This document shows, in pieces, positions 8,571 to 17,376 of a stretch of DNA of 36,100 bases. A program made the translations under genes and the position numbers. Each line of letters starts with the position of its first letter. Position 1 is the first letter of the stretch. This stretch comes from Candidatus Ligilactobacillus avistercoris (GTDB taxonomy: Bacteria > Bacillota > Bacilli > Lactobacillales > Lactobacillaceae), in NCBI GenBank assembly GCA_019119415.1, contig DWXB01000004.1, positions 1 through 36,100 of the forward strand, given 5' to 3'. The notes beneath the pieces were generated by a model. That model was not told where the DNA came from and did no database searches. It saw only the letters and a list, made by a program, of their open reading frames with translations.

Positions 8571-8789
8571 CTATTTAAAGCGATAGGTAATGCGACCCTT
8601 AGTCAAATCGTAAGGGGACATTTCAACCGTTACCCGGTCACCCGGCAGAATCCGAATGTAGTGCATCCGAATCTTTCCGGAAACGTGGGCAAGGATTTCG
8701 TGCCCGTTCTCAAGTTCAACTTTAAACATCGCATTGGGCAACGTTTCTTTGATTGTCCCTTGAATCTCAATCACATCATCTTTCGCCAC
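8571..8789 (-). CDS. infA: Translation initiation factor IF-1
   Basis: 72 residues forming a single OB fold. [40 protein letters not shown] and the end [10 protein letters not shown] are family-typical. IF-1 occupies the A site of the 30S subunit during initiation. The gene has AAGGAGG upstream and is the first gene after a promoter that lies some 145 bases away with a structured leader, so infA-rpmJ-rpsM-rpsK-rpoA-rplQ can be transcribed apart from adk. Confidence 0.98.
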   Translation of the reverse strand: MAKDDVIEIQGTIKETLPNAMFKVELENGHEILAHVSGKIRMHYIRILPGDRVTVEMSPYDLTKGRITYRFK

Positions 8790-8927
8790 GTAAAAGTACC
8801 TCCTTAAATTGGTTGTGAAACTTTACCCGTCGTCGAACACGTGAGTAGTTTCCCATCCGGGAGAGTCCCACCATTTTCCGCGAGCTAGCGCAAAAAGTGC
8901 AAACTAAGCCCATTGAAAAAGTAAACC
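8790..8927 (-). promoter_or_regulatory. Structured 5' leader of infA
   Basis: The predicted transcript carries about 138 untranslated bases. Minus-strand GAAACTACTC can pair with GGGTAAAGTTTC (two-base bulge), enclosing a CGT/ACG mini-stem, and a GGGACTCTCCC hairpin lies upstream. No T-run is seen. Leaders of this length before an initiation-factor operon suggest post-transcriptional control, but no known family is recognised. Confidence 0.35.
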
Positions 8928-8933
8928 TGAATT

Positions 8934-8962
8934 ATCATAGCACACGAAATAGCTTTCGACAA
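8934..8962 (-). promoter_or_regulatory. Promoter for infA-rpmJ-rpsM-rpsK-rpoA-rplQ
   Basis: TTGTCG (8957-8962), a 17-base spacer and TATGAT (8934-8939), with a TGn extension directly before the -10. It lies between adk and infA and matches vegetative sigma consensus well. Confidence 0.65.
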
Positions 8963-9021
8963 GCATCCGCACCATAATAATCCAGGTTATCTAAAGTTAA
9001 TGCTAATTAGCGGCCTGACCG

Positions 9022-9699
<678 letters not shown>

Positions 9700-9719
9700 C
9701 TATATAAGTTTACCTGCCC

Positions 9720-9748
9720 AGTATACCGCAGGCCGCCCGGAATTTTAA
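9720..9748 (-). promoter_or_regulatory. Promoter for adk
   Basis: TTAAAA (9743-9748), 17-base spacer, TATACT (9720-9725). It gives a short leader of about 30 bases to the adk start. It would let adk be expressed independently of the secY transcript, which ends at a terminator upstream of the inserted cassette. Confidence 0.55.
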
Positions 9749-9751
9749 GGG

Positions 9752-9867
9752 CTAGTGAATGACCGTCAGAATATCATCCAGCGGCTGGCGCGTCTTCTTC
9801 GGCTGTTCCATCACCCAGAATCCGCCAACGCAATCCGGCCAGTCAACTATCCGCTTACAACCCAAAA
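9752..9867 (-). other. Open-frame remnant upstream of adk
   Basis: A minus-strand frame ending at TAG (9752-9754) reads ...IVDWPDCVGGFWVMEQ then PKKTRQPLDDILTVIH. It has protein-like composition and GC-rich third positions like the housekeeping genes, unlike the AT-rich cassette gene it overlaps (stop at 9855). There is no ATG or GTG with a ribosome site, so it looks like the 3' end of a truncated gene. I do not recognise the family. Chance openness over this short length cannot be excluded. Confidence 0.3.
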
Positions 9868-10406
9868 TCCTTCCACGGCATAAAGTTAAACTGGAAGTTC
9901 ATGCGGTGCCCGATTTGGTCAAGACGCGCATTCCATTCGCGTTTAACCTTTCGCACCATTTTCTGACTAGCATAGCTTGGTCCCGTAGAACCATCAGGTC
10001 GAATGCCGTACGATTCTAACTTAGTCATCTTATCATTGAACGTGTACAATGTTCCTTCTGAATCTGTTACTGTACAAAAATCGTTAAGCTCATATAAAAT
10101 CGTATAATCTTTCGTTTTAATGATTAACCCCGGACAGCTAGCTAACGTAGGGCAAATAATGTCTAATCCTTTCATTTTGGCATGCTTAAAATGCCCGTTC
10201 TCCTTCATCAGTTGATCGTTCGTCCTTGGGTACCCGGTTAACAGGTGAGTAGCTAAGTATTCCGTTCGCTGCGGAGCAGTATCGACGTAGTTAAACTTAA
10301 ACATCCGTTCGGAACTAACTATCCCCGCGGCAACTACTCCGCATAATATGATTACGATAATAATCATCAAGGTTCGGTCGATTCCATGAAATAAACGATT
10401 ATCCAT
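9855..10406 (-). CDS. Putative membrane-anchored immunity protein of the LXG cassette (TipC-like topology)
   Basis: 183 residues. One hydrophobic segment (about residues 12-32, LMIIIVIILCGVVAAGIV) follows a short basic N-terminus, leaving about 150 residues predicted outside the membrane. Known pattern: LXG toxins that act outside the membrane, such as TelC, are neutralised by N-terminally anchored extracytoplasmic immunity proteins (TipC). Topology and position fit, and the C-terminal RMNFQFNFMPW recalls that family, but only from memory. The start overlaps the LXG stop (TAATG), so toxin and immunity are translationally coupled. Base composition is AT-rich compared with flanking ribosomal genes. 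It could alternatively be a secretion accessory protein. Confidence 0.5.
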   Translation of the reverse strand: MDNRLFHGIDRTLMIIIVIILCGVVAAGIVSSERMFKFNYVDTAPQRTEYLATHLLTGYPRTNDQLMKENGHFKHAKMKGLDIICPTLASCPGLIIKTKDYTILYELNDFCTVTDSEGTLYTFNDKMTKLESYGIRPDGSTGPSYASQKMVRKVKREWNARLDQIGHRMNFQFNFMPWKDFGL

Positions 10407-11920
10407 TAGTTAAAAAGCGCCTCGATTCCAGTTGATTTACTATCTAAATACTGCTTGAAACTCTTTTTCGCCTTATTAATTTGAGACCCATTAACTTTAT
10501 AAAAGGTCAACATTTCATCCTCAGGCGTCCACGCATTAATTTTTGCGTTTATATTTTTCCAACCACCATTGTTCTTTATAAACTCCGTTTTTCTGTTAAC
10601 TGTTCCGTCTGCAATTCCCTCGTAATAATTTACCGGAACGTTAAAAGCCTGTTTTATGCTTTGCGCCTTCATCATCCGCTGATATATGTTTTCCGCATCA
10701 ACATCAGCAGAAAAATCAGCGTTACTATAACTTCCGGATACAATATCTCCCCGATAGGAAACGTTATCTCTAAATTCATTTTTAACACCGTGGTTGCTGA
10801 ACGCCGTCCCCAGTCTTCTTGTGAAGCAATAAGAAAGAAGTACTATTCCATAATTAGAAGTATCATTATCCTTAGCTTCGCCAGTTAACGACGCTATAAT
10901 AACCATCTCATGCGCCATATCGGTCTTACTTGAAAAAACTTGGTGCTGTCTGAGTAACAATTTTCGCCCAATTGATGACGCTCCATATTTTTCTAAAAGC
11001 ATGGAAAATTGGGCTTTAGGTATATCGCACCCTGCCTGTGCCCACACAAATTTTTTAAACACACCTTCCCCATATCCGCCTAGGGTAGCAACAAGCCTGC
11101 TATACTCATATATCGCCCACTTTTTCCCTTTATGGTGTTTCTCAGCATAACGTTCAATTCCCTGCTGAAGTTTATACAAATCTACAGCAGTGGGCTTATC
11201 AATCCCAAAGGCTTCACTCATAACGTCAATAAACCGCTGTCGCCGGGTATCATACTTCTCCGCTAAAGCATTTACTTCGTCAATCCAATTTAACGCTGAC
11301 TCACTTGGCATGCTGATAGTTCCATTGTTATGGATTCCATTATTCATCTCAGCAATCCCATTCCGGGCAGCATCCAACAAACTTTGAGCATCCTGAACCA
11401 GACTCGCAGATTGCCCATCAAACTCATGTAGGTGGTGCTTAATCTGACGTAACCGCTGGAGCGCTTGCTCAATGTTACCCGCTAGTTCATTACATCCCCG
11501 AATACTGTCCGCTAATCCCGTGGTATCCTGCCCAGCGTCACTCGCTTTTTGCTTGAGGTGTGATAATTGCTGAACGGTTCCCATCAGCTGTCTTTTCATT
11601 TGAACTAGGCGCTGGATCTTCATGTCAAGCTCTTCATCTGACCAGCTTTTCGTGTCAACCATTGACTCGTACTGTGTGACCATCTTATTAGCGGACCTAG
11701 CAATTGCCTCACAGGCCACCCGTAACGCCCGCCAGGCATTTACCACAACAGCCATTCCAAAATCCTTCGCTTGGGTATACCCCCGCCCGGATAATTTATT
11801 ATCATCAGAAAACATGGTAATCACGTTCTGAATACTATCTACCTGGTCATTTAGCTGATTACTCACCCTCCGCAATGAGTTAACCTGTTCCTTAGCGGCC
11901 GTTAATTTCATTCGTACCAT
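10406..11920 (-). CDS. LXG-domain polymorphic toxin-like protein (type VII secretion substrate)
   Basis: 504 residues. Residues 1 to about 200 are helical and match the LXG secretion domain: MKLTAAKEQVNSLRRV, then L-S-G at 43-45 within KLSGRGYTQAKDFGMAVV, then coiled-coil sequence. The rest (about 215-504) is a separate domain with spaced acidic and histidine positions: DMAH near 333-336, SYRGD near 387-390 and DVDAEN near 408-413. This resembles the helical C-terminal domain common in lactobacillar and streptococcal LXG proteins and may be TelC-like (lipid II phosphatase), a low-confidence idea. No nuclease or ADP-ribosyltransferase motif is visible. ATG has GGAGG 7 bases upstream and overlaps the preceding stop (TAATG). 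GC content falls sharply from the N- to the C-terminal half. Confidence 0.75.
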   Translation of the reverse strand: MVRMKLTAAKEQVNSLRRVSNQLNDQVDSIQNVITMFSDDNKLSGRGYTQAKDFGMAVVVNAWRALRVACEAIARSANKMVTQYESMVDTKSWSDEELDMKIQRLVQMKRQLMGTVQQLSHLKQKASDAGQDTTGLADSIRGCNELAGNIEQALQRLRQIKHHLHEFDGQSASLVQDAQSLLDAARNGIAEMNNGIHNNGTISMPSESALNWIDEVNALAEKYDTRRQRFIDVMSEAFGIDKPTAVDLYKLQQGIERYAEKHHKGKKWAIYEYSRLVATLGGYGEGVFKKFVWAQAGCDIPKAQFSMLLEKYGASSIGRKLLLRQHQVFSSKTDMAHEMVIIASLTGEAKDNDTSNYGIVLLSYCFTRRLGTAFSNHGVKNEFRDNVSYRGDIVSGSYSNADFSADVDAENIYQRMMKAQSIKQAFNVPVNYYEGIADGTVNRKTEFIKNNGGWKNINAKINAWTPEDEMLTFYKVNGSQINKAKKSFKQYLDSKSTGIEALFN

Positions 11921-12279
11921 TATTCTTCCTCCATTCGATGAATAACCTGCTTTTTTAACTGATACAGTTCGTCCTGTTCCCTTTTATTGCTTTGGAGATC
12001 ACGTTCACAGTTTTGAACCTGTGCACTTATACCACCTAAAATTCGATTGCGATAACCTACCCAATTCCGCCCTATTGCAGACAATTCTTGCGCATATCGG
12101 CTGTGATATGCGCCGTTTGATACCTGGTCGTTCACATTAGCAATCGTTCGTAAAAGTCCCTCGGTATTATCCAAAATCTCCTTCGTTTGCCGGTTTAATT
12201 CACGAAGAGACGCTTCCTCCGTTTCGGCAGCAACTAGTTGGCGGTTTATCTCCCGGTATTCTTCATCTAAGTCCATCAT
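11920..12279 (-). CDS. Small helical LXG partner protein (DUF3958/DUF5082-like)
   Basis: 119 residues, almost entirely predicted helix with heptad-like charged repeats (EEYREINRQLVAAETEE, ERDLQSNKREQDELYQLKKQ) and a central SRYAQELSAIGRNWVGYRN. Small helical proteins in this position, after a WXG100-like gene and before the LXG gene, act in other species as targeting factors that bind the LXG domain and carry the toxin to the type VII system (LapD2-type). That role is inferred from order and form. Translation starts just after the upstream frame's stop, with AGGTGAT as ribosome site. Its stop overlaps the LXG start. No signal peptide or membrane segment. Confidence 0.6.
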   Translation of the reverse strand: MMDLDEEYREINRQLVAAETEEASLRELNRQTKEILDNTEGLLRTIANVNDQVSNGAYHSRYAQELSAIGRNWVGYRNRILGGISAQVQNCERDLQSNKREQDELYQLKKQVIHRMEEE

Positions 12280-12283
12280 TTAA

Positions 12284-12537
12284 TCACCTGTATGAATTAC
12301 AATCAGTCGCCTTGTATGCTTCATGAGCCCGTTGAATTGCACTAGCATACTTCTCCGTTGCTTCCTGAAGATTCGTAACTTCACCCTTTAATTCAGCAAT
12401 AATACTAGCTAATTTCGTATTTCCCTGATAATTAGACGCACCATCATGGTCAACTGATATCCTTATTTCCCCATTAAAACTTGTCGCAATGTCGTTGCTA
12501 CCGTTGATGCAGAGCTATTACTTCTAATCGTTGTCAT
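12284..12537 (-). pseudogene. Frameshifted WXG100-like type VII partner (TIGR04197/DUF3130-like)
   Basis: From ATG 12535-12537 (GGGGGATGCTC upstream) the frame reads MTTIRSNSSASTVATTL, then shifts and stops after 24 codons. The next frame continues seamlessly as ATSFNGEIRISVDHDG and onward to AHEAYKATD, stopping at 12284. Adding one G near 12486/12487 restores an 84-residue product, the normal size of this family, whose N-terminus (IxSNS...AxxVATxL) and C-terminal aromatic-x3-Asp export motif (YKATD) are both recognisable. In LXG systems such proteins are required for toxin export. No alternative start exists in the second frame. It is either a true deletion, a sequencing error or a recoding site. 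Confidence 0.7.
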
Positions 12538-12570
12538 GAGCATCCCCCATCTCCTCACAAGATTATCGCT

Positions 12571-12599
12571 AGTATATAATTAGCCTTTTCTAAAGTCAA
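12571..12599 (-). promoter_or_regulatory. Promoter of the LXG cassette
   Basis: TTGACT (12594-12599), exactly 17 bases, TATACT (12571-12576): close to vegetative consensus. It lies between the secY terminator and the first cassette gene, so the cassette brings its own transcription start. The whole 12280-12714 interval is accounted for by the frameshifted gene, this promoter and the terminator. Confidence 0.7.
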
Positions 12600-12654
12600 T
12601 TACTTTTTAAAATAAACAAATGGAGTAGTTGCTAATATTAATGATTGGCAAGCA

Positions 12655-12691
12655 CCAAAAAAGGACTACAACCATACTGGTCATAGTCCTT
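12655..12691 (-). terminator. Strong intrinsic terminator after secY
   Basis: Minus-strand AAGGACTA (12684-12691) pairs with TAGTCCTT (12661-12668), extended inward by TGACCA/TGGTTG with two wobbles to a 14-base-pair stem and a 3-base loop, followed by TTTTTTGG. It ends the S10-spc transcript immediately after secY. Confidence 0.8.
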
Positions 12692-12714
12692 GTAATCATT
12701 GTTATTCGCGTTAA

Positions 12715-14010
12715 CTATTCCCGGATGAAGCCGACGTACTTCCGCTTCATCATCATGCCTTCCATCTGGCGGACCGTGTCAAGCGTAACCCCGACCACGA
12801 TCAGCAAACTTGTTCCTCCCAGTCCGATTGACTGGTTCAACCCGAAGATTGCCGATGCAACCAGCGGGATCAGTGAAACAAACCCAAGGAAGAGGGCCCC
12901 AACTGAGCTCAACCGCATCAGCAGCCGGGAAACATACTTCTGCGTTTCCTTCCCCGGCCAAACTGACGGAATGTAACTTCCCTGTTTTTGCAGGTTCTCC
13001 GCGAGTTTTTCAGGGTTCACCTGAACAAACGCGTAGAAGAACGTGAAGACAATGATTAGGATGGTGTATAACGTCATTCCTGGAACCGTCTGCATGTTAA
13101 AGACGTCTGTTGCGACCTTAAACCACGTAGCGCCCTGGAACTTCGACGTAAAGGCCATTAAAATCGTCTGCGGCGTTGCGATAAACGAACTAGCGAAGAT
13201 CACGGGGATCACCCCAGCGACGTTCACCTTCAACGGAAGGAACGAATTATCACTCGTTCCCGCCATCCGCCGGGTATACTGGATTGGCACCCGGTACTTG
13301 GCTTCCTCAACGTAGGTCACAAAGACCACGATGATTAAGACTGCTACCACGAGGGCAACAACCTCGGCCACCGGCACCCAGATGTTCCCAGGTGCCGAAC
13401 CGAACCATTCCTTGACAACCTCATGGATTGCGCTCGGGGTCCGGGCGAGAATCCCGGCCATAATGATAATGGATACCCCGTTTCCGATTCCACGATCGGT
13501 AATCATGTCCCCCAACCACGTCGTAAACATTGTTCCGGCAGTCAGGATAATCCCGATCATCAGATACGTTGAGAGGCTCGGCCGCTCAATTAAGTGCAGT
13601 CCACTCAGTGCGTTAAACCCAGCGGTAATCCCAATTGATTGTACAAACGCAAGCACAATCGTCAGGTAACGCGTTACCTGATTTAATTTCCGCCGACCGA
13701 CTTCTCCCTGCTTACTCCACTCCACAAACCGTGGCACAATGTCCATCTGGAGTAATTGCACCACAATTTGGGCGGTGATGTACGGGGAAACCCCCATCGC
13801 AAGGATGGAGTAGTTCGTCAGCCCACCACCACTGAAAGTATTCAGAATACTGACTAACCCCGTTGACGCAACGGTTTCTAGCGCCTTTGCGTTGATCCCG
13901 GGGACGGTGATATAAGTGCCTAGACGAAAGACAATCAAGATACCCAGGGTAAAGAGCAACTTCTTGCGAATCTCCTTCACCTTCAGGGCATTCTTCATTG
14001 TTTTAAGCAT
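12715..14010 (-). CDS. secY: Preprotein translocase subunit SecY
   Basis: 431 residues with about ten membrane helices, the protein-conducting channel of the Sec translocon working with SecE, SecG and SecA. The start KKLLFTLGILIVFRLGTYI, the plug-region segment ALETVASTGLVSILNTFSGG and SILAMGVSPYITAQIVVQLL are conserved, as is the cytoplasmic C-terminus ending in MKRKYVGFIRE. The ATG overlaps the rplO stop (TAATG). Here it is the last gene of the S10-spc transcript, ended by a terminator, rather than reading into adk. Confidence 0.98.
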   Translation of the reverse strand: MLKTMKNALKVKEIRKKLLFTLGILIVFRLGTYITVPGINAKALETVASTGLVSILNTFSGGGLTNYSILAMGVSPYITAQIVVQLLQMDIVPRFVEWSKQGEVGRRKLNQVTRYLTIVLAFVQSIGITAGFNALSGLHLIERPSLSTYLMIGIILTAGTMFTTWLGDMITDRGIGNGVSIIIMAGILARTPSAIHEVVKEWFGSAPGNIWVPVAEVVALVVAVLIIVVFVTYVEEAKYRVPIQYTRRMAGTSDNSFLPLKVNVAGVIPVIFASSFIATPQTILMAFTSKFQGATWFKVATDVFNMQTVPGMTLYTILIIVFTFFYAFVQVNPEKLAENLQKQGSYIPSVWPGKETQKYVSRLLMRLSSVGALFLGFVSLIPLVASAIFGLNQSIGLGGTSLLIVVGVTLDTVRQMEGMMMKRKYVGFIRE

Positions 14011-14447
14011 TAAATCACCTCAGCGTTTCCACCAGCGGCTTCAATGGCTTCCTTAGCTGAAGCGGAGAACTTGTGCGCCTTAACGGTCAGCTTCTTGTTG
14101 AGTTCGCCGTTACCAAGGATCTTGATTCCATCCTTTTCGTTCTTAACGATGCCCTTTTCAACCAGGATAACTGGTGAAACCTCGGCACCATTTTCAAACC
14201 GGTCGTTCAGCGTTGATAAGTTAACAACCGCGTATTCCTTCCGGTTAACGTTGTTGAAGCCCCGCTTTGGCATCCGCCGGAAGAGTGGCATTTGGCCCCC
14301 TTCAAAACCAAGCCGGATCTTGTAACGAGCTTTTTGCCCCTTCTGACCACGGCCAGCGGTCTTCCCCTTACCTGCTGAAGTCCCACGACCAACACGCATC
14401 CGTGCTTTCCGTGAACCTTCGCTCGGCTTTAATTCATTTAATTTCAT
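14010..14447 (-). CDS. rplO: 50S ribosomal protein L15
   Basis: 145 residues. [20 protein letters not shown] and the glycine-rich basic [18 protein letters not shown] loop that threads into 23S rRNA are diagnostic. The C-terminal half ([20 protein letters not shown]) forms the globular domain. GGAGGTGCCAACCC precedes the start. It lies between rpmD and secY as usual and shares the TAATG overlap with secY. Confidence 0.98.
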   Translation of the reverse strand: MKLNELKPSEGSRKARMRVGRGTSAGKGKTAGRGQKGQKARYKIRLGFEGGQMPLFRRMPKRGFNNVNRKEYAVVNLSTLNDRFENGAEVSPVILVEKGIVKNEKDGIKILGNGELNKKLTVKAHKFSASAKEAIEAAGGNAEVI

Positions 14448-14479
14448 TGGGTTGGCACCTCCTTATATCATTATGGTAA

Positions 14480-14662
14480 TTACTTAACCAGTTCGACGTC
14501 GACTAAGTGGTTAATCTTCCGAATAGCACCACGCATTGCGGCGTTGTCCGGAACGATGGCTGAACTGTTAATCCGGCCTAACCCGAGTCCCTTAACGATT
14601 TTCCGCTGAGACTGAGGACGTCCAATGACAGAGTGCTTTAACGTAACCTTAATCTGAGCCAT
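14480..14662 (-). CDS. rpmD: 50S ribosomal protein L30
   Basis: 60 residues, [20 protein letters not shown], then [17 protein letters not shown] and [13 protein letters not shown]. This is the short bacterial L30. It lies 16 bases after rpsE with an AGGAGG site in the gap, in the standard rpsE-rpmD-rplO order. Confidence 0.97.
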   Translation of the reverse strand: MAQIKVTLKHSVIGRPQSQRKIVKGLGLGRINSSAIVPDNAAMRGAIRKINHLVDVELVK

Positions 14663-14678
14663 AATTCAGTCCTCCTTC

Positions 14679-15179
14679 TTATTCAGCCAGGTGCTGAACT
14701 GAAACGCCCCGTAATTCGGCAACGTGTTCAGCACTCTTCATCCGGGTCAACCCATCAAAGGTTGCCCGTACAACATTAACCGGCGTGTTTGAGCCGATTG
14801 ACTTACTTGTCACATCGTCAACCCCGGCAAGTTCCATAACGGCACGAACGGCACCACCAGCAGCAACTCCAGAACCGGCCGTTGCTGGCTTCAGCATAAT
14901 CCGGCTTCCGCTGTATTGACCGATGATTTCGTGAGGAAGCGTTGTTCCAACGATTGGCACTTCAATTAAGTTCTTCCGTGCAGCATCAACGGCTTTCCGG
15001 ATGGCTTCAGGAACTTCCTGCGCCTTACCGGTCCCGAACCCAACGTGACCGTTGTGGTCGCCAACGATAACCAGCGCAGCAAACCGTAAGCGCCGACCAC
15101 CCTTAACAACCTTCGTAATCCGGTTGATTGCTACAACGCGATCTTCTAAATCTAATTGTGCTGGATCGATAAAAGTCAT
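14679..15179 (-). CDS. rpsE: 30S ribosomal protein S5
   Basis: 166 residues. The N-terminal double-stranded RNA-binding domain holds [20 protein letters not shown] and [20 protein letters not shown]; the C-terminal domain has [20 protein letters not shown]5 affects decoding accuracy and helps mRNA unwinding at the 30S entry site. The spectinomycin-associated loop near VVKGG looks wild-type. AGGAGG precedes the ATG. Confidence 0.98.
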   Translation of the reverse strand: MTFIDPAQLDLEDRVVAINRITKVVKGGRRLRFAALVIVGDHNGHVGFGTGKAQEVPEAIRKAVDAARKNLIEVPIVGTTLPHEIIGQYSGSRIMLKPATAGSGVAAGGAVRAVMELAGVDDVTSKSIGSNTPVNVVRATFDGLTRMKSAEHVAELRGVSVQHLAE

Positions 15180-15199
15180 AAACGGTATTCCTCCTTTTC

Positions 15200-15565
15200 C
15201 TAAAAGTCTAAGCCATTTTCACGTGCAGCTTCAGCTAAAGCCTGAACGCGTCCATGGTACAGGTATCCACCACGGTCAAATACAACTTCCTTGATACCCT
15301 TGTCTGCAGCACGCTTAGCAACCAGCGCACCAACTGCACTCGCCTGTTCAGTCTTGGTGCCGGCGCTAATTTCACTATCTAATGTAGAGGCACTAACCAG
15401 CGTCACACCCGCTACGTCATCAATTACTTGAGCGTAGATGTTTTTGTTTGAACGATAAACATTTAAGCGTGGGCACTCAGCAGTACCAGAAATCTTTCCC
15501 CGAACACGGGCGTGACGCCGTTGCCGCGTCTTGTTCTTGTCTGGTTTCGAAATCACAATTTTCAC
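15200..15565 (-). CDS. rplR: 50S ribosomal protein L18
   Basis: 121 residues. The basic N-terminus [37 protein letters not shown] and the end [21 protein letters not shown] are characteristic. With L5 it brings 5S rRNA into the large subunit. GAGGTG precedes the start. Standard rplF-rplR-rpsE order. Confidence 0.98.
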   Translation of the reverse strand: MKIVISKPDKNKTRQRRHARVRGKISGTAECPRLNVYRSNKNIYAQVIDDVAGVTLVSASTLDSEISAGTKTEQASAVGALVAKRAADKGIKEVVFDRGGYLYHGRVQALAEAARENGLDF

Positions 15566-15602
15566 CTCTTAATTTAGTTACAGCGGTTATGCTGCATATT
15601 TA

Positions 15603-16139
15603 TTACTTACCAGTCTTACCTTCCTTACGCCGTACGTACTCGCCAACGTAACGAATTCCCTTCCCCTTGTATGGTTCCGGCTTCCGGGTCTCACGAATCC
15701 GGGCAGCGCAATCGCCGACCTTTTCCTTGTCAATTCCGGAAACGGTAATCTGGGTTTGAGACGGGCATTCAAACTTGATACCCTCTTCTTCTTCAAAGTT
15801 AACTGGGTGGGAGTACCCAACGTTTAATACAAGGGTCTTCCCCTTCATCTGAGCACGGTACCCAACCCCGCGTAACTCGAGTTCCTTCTTGAAGCCGTTT
15901 GTTACCCCTTCAACCATGTTGTTGAAGTTGGCCCGGGTTGTCCCGTGCAGTGACTTCATCTTGTTGTCATCTGATGGCCGGTCGAAGGACACCGTTGAAC
16001 CATCAATCTTCATCGTAATCTTGTCAGAGAACTCCCGGGTTAATTCACCCTTTGGTCCCTTTACGGTTACCATGTTACCGTCGCGCTTAACCTCAACGCC
16101 TTCTGGTAACTCAACTACTTTATAACCAATCCGACTCAC
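15603..16139 (-). CDS. rplF: 50S ribosomal protein L6
   Basis: 178 residues, two similar alpha/beta domains from an old duplication. [20 protein letters not shown] and [19 protein letters not shown] open it; the conserved rRNA-binding segment [20 protein letters not shown] closes it. L6 binds near the factor-binding centre. AGGAGGTGGCATACTC supports the ATG. Confidence 0.98.
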   Translation of the reverse strand: MSRIGYKVVELPEGVEVKRDGNMVTVKGPKGELTREFSDKITMKIDGSTVSFDRPSDDNKMKSLHGTTRANFNNMVEGVTNGFKKELELRGVGYRAQMKGKTLVLNVGYSHPVNFEEEEGIKFECPSQTQITVSGIDKEKVGDCAARIRETRKPEPYKGKGIRYVGEYVRRKEGKTGK

Positions 16140-16169
16140 GAGTATGCCACCTCCTGTCGTTATTAGATC

Positions 16170-16568
16170 TTACCAAACGTAGGCTAATACTTCGCCACCG
16201 ATGTTCTTAGCACGGGCGTCCTTATCAGTCATAACCCCTTCTGAGGTTGACAGGATGGCAATCCCTAACCCGTTTAACACCTTCGGCACAGCGTCAGCCT
16301 TAACGTATGAACGTAATCCTGGCTTTGAAATCCGCTTAATACCAGAAATAACGCGTTCCTTGTTCTTACCATACTTCAGGAATACACGGATGATACCCTG
16401 CTTGTCATCATCAATGTATTCAACATCGCGGATAAATCCTTCGTCCTTCAGGATATCAGCGATGGCATGCTTGATTTTTGATGCAGGAATTTCAACTGAT
16501 TCGTGGTGCGCCATGTTAGCGTTCCGAATCCGGGTTAAGAAATCTGCAATTGGATCACTCATAGCCAT
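16170..16568 (-). CDS. rpsH: 30S ribosomal protein S8
   Basis: 132 residues starting [20 protein letters not shown]. Of the two nearby ATGs, the first has GGAGG at 10 bases and is used. The central [19 protein letters not shown] and the C-terminal [15 protein letters not shown] plus GGEVLAYVW are the rRNA-binding signature. S8 binds helix 21 of 16S rRNA early in assembly and in other bacteria represses the spc operon translationally; whether it does so here is unknown. Confidence 0.97.
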   Translation of the reverse strand: MAMSDPIADFLTRIRNANMAHHESVEIPASKIKHAIADILKDEGFIRDVEYIDDDKQGIIRVFLKYGKNKERVISGIKRISKPGLRSYVKADAVPKVLNGLGIAILSTSEGVMTDKDARAKNIGGEVLAYVW

Positions 16569-16604
16569 GTTATTTTTGCCTCCTTCGTCCTTGTAGTCGC
16601 TGAA

Positions 16605-16790
16605 TTACCAGCTAGCCTTCTTCATGCCAGGAATTTGTCCCTTATGAGCAAGTTCGCGCAGGCAAACACGGCATAACTTAAACTTCCGGTAAACAGAATG
16701 TGGCCGGCCACAACGTTGGCAACGGGTGTATTCCTGCGTTGAGAACTTTGCTGGCCGCTTGTTCTTAGCAATTTGTGACTTTTTAGCCAA
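16605..16790 (-). CDS. rpsN: 30S ribosomal protein S14 type Z (zinc form)
   Basis: 61 residues with two Cys-x2-Cys pairs (CQRC and CRVC), so this is the short zinc-binding S14. [20 protein letters not shown] begins it and [11 protein letters not shown] ends it. It sits in the small-subunit head between rplE and rpsH, the position of the zinc form in Firmicutes. A 15-base gap with AGGAGG separates it from rplE. Confidence 0.97.
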   Translation of the reverse strand: MAKKSQIAKNKRPAKFSTQEYTRCQRCGRPHSVYRKFKLCRVCLRELAHKGQIPGMKKASW

Positions 16791-16805
16791 TGTTTAAACC
16801 TCCTC

Positions 16806-17348
16806 TTATTTAGCGAATGGCATTCCGAGCTGGGTTAACAGTTCCTTTGATTCTTCGTCGGTGTTGGCCGTCGTAACAATGACAATGTCCATCCCACGAA
16901 CCTTGTTAACCTTATCAAAATCAATTTCTGGGAAGATCAGCTGTTCACGAATCCCCAGGGTGTAGTTTCCCCGGCCATCAAAGGCCCGCTTGCTAACACC
17001 GTGGAAGTCCCGCACACGCGGAAGTGAAACGGAAACTAACTTGTCTAAGAATTCGTACATCCGCTGTCCCCGCAGGGTTACCTTACAACCAATCGGCATC
17101 CCTTCACGCAGACGGAAACCGGCAATGGACTTCTTGGCCCGCGTAATCACTGGCTTCTGCCCAGCAATCAGGGTTAATTCGTCAACCGCTTCGTCCAGGT
17201 TCTTGGCGTTGCTTACAGCGTCACCAACCCCCATGTTGATCACGATCTTGTCAACTTTAGGTGCCTGCATGATTGAAGTGTAGTTAAACTTCTCCATCAT
17301 TGACGGCACGATCTCTTTTTCATACTTTTCCTTTAAACGATTTGCCAT
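16806..17348 (-). CDS. rplE: 50S ribosomal protein L5
   Basis: 180 residues from the ATG at 17346-17348 ([20 protein letters not shown]), with GGAGG 11 bases upstream. An in-frame TTG at 17375 would add nine residues that overlap the ribosome site and match nothing in the family. L5 binds 5S rRNA and contacts P-site tRNA and S13. [19 protein letters not shown] and [19 protein letters not shown] are its conserved segments. Confidence 0.97.
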   Translation of the reverse strand: MANRLKEKYEKEIVPSMMEKFNYTSIMQAPKVDKIVINMGVGDAVSNAKNLDEAVDELTLIAGQKPVITRAKKSIAGFRLREGMPIGCKVTLRGQRMYEFLDKLVSVSLPRVRDFHGVSKRAFDGRGNYTLGIREQLIFPEIDFDKVNKVRGMDIVIVTTANTDEESKELLTQLGMPFAK

Positions 17349-17376
17349 GAAGACGATGTCCTCCTTTCCTGTCAAA

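Noticed and set aside
10481-10888. 135-codon plus-strand frame opposite the LXG gene
   Set aside because: No ribosome site or recognisable protein; the LXG frame is coupled to its neighbours by TAATG overlaps.
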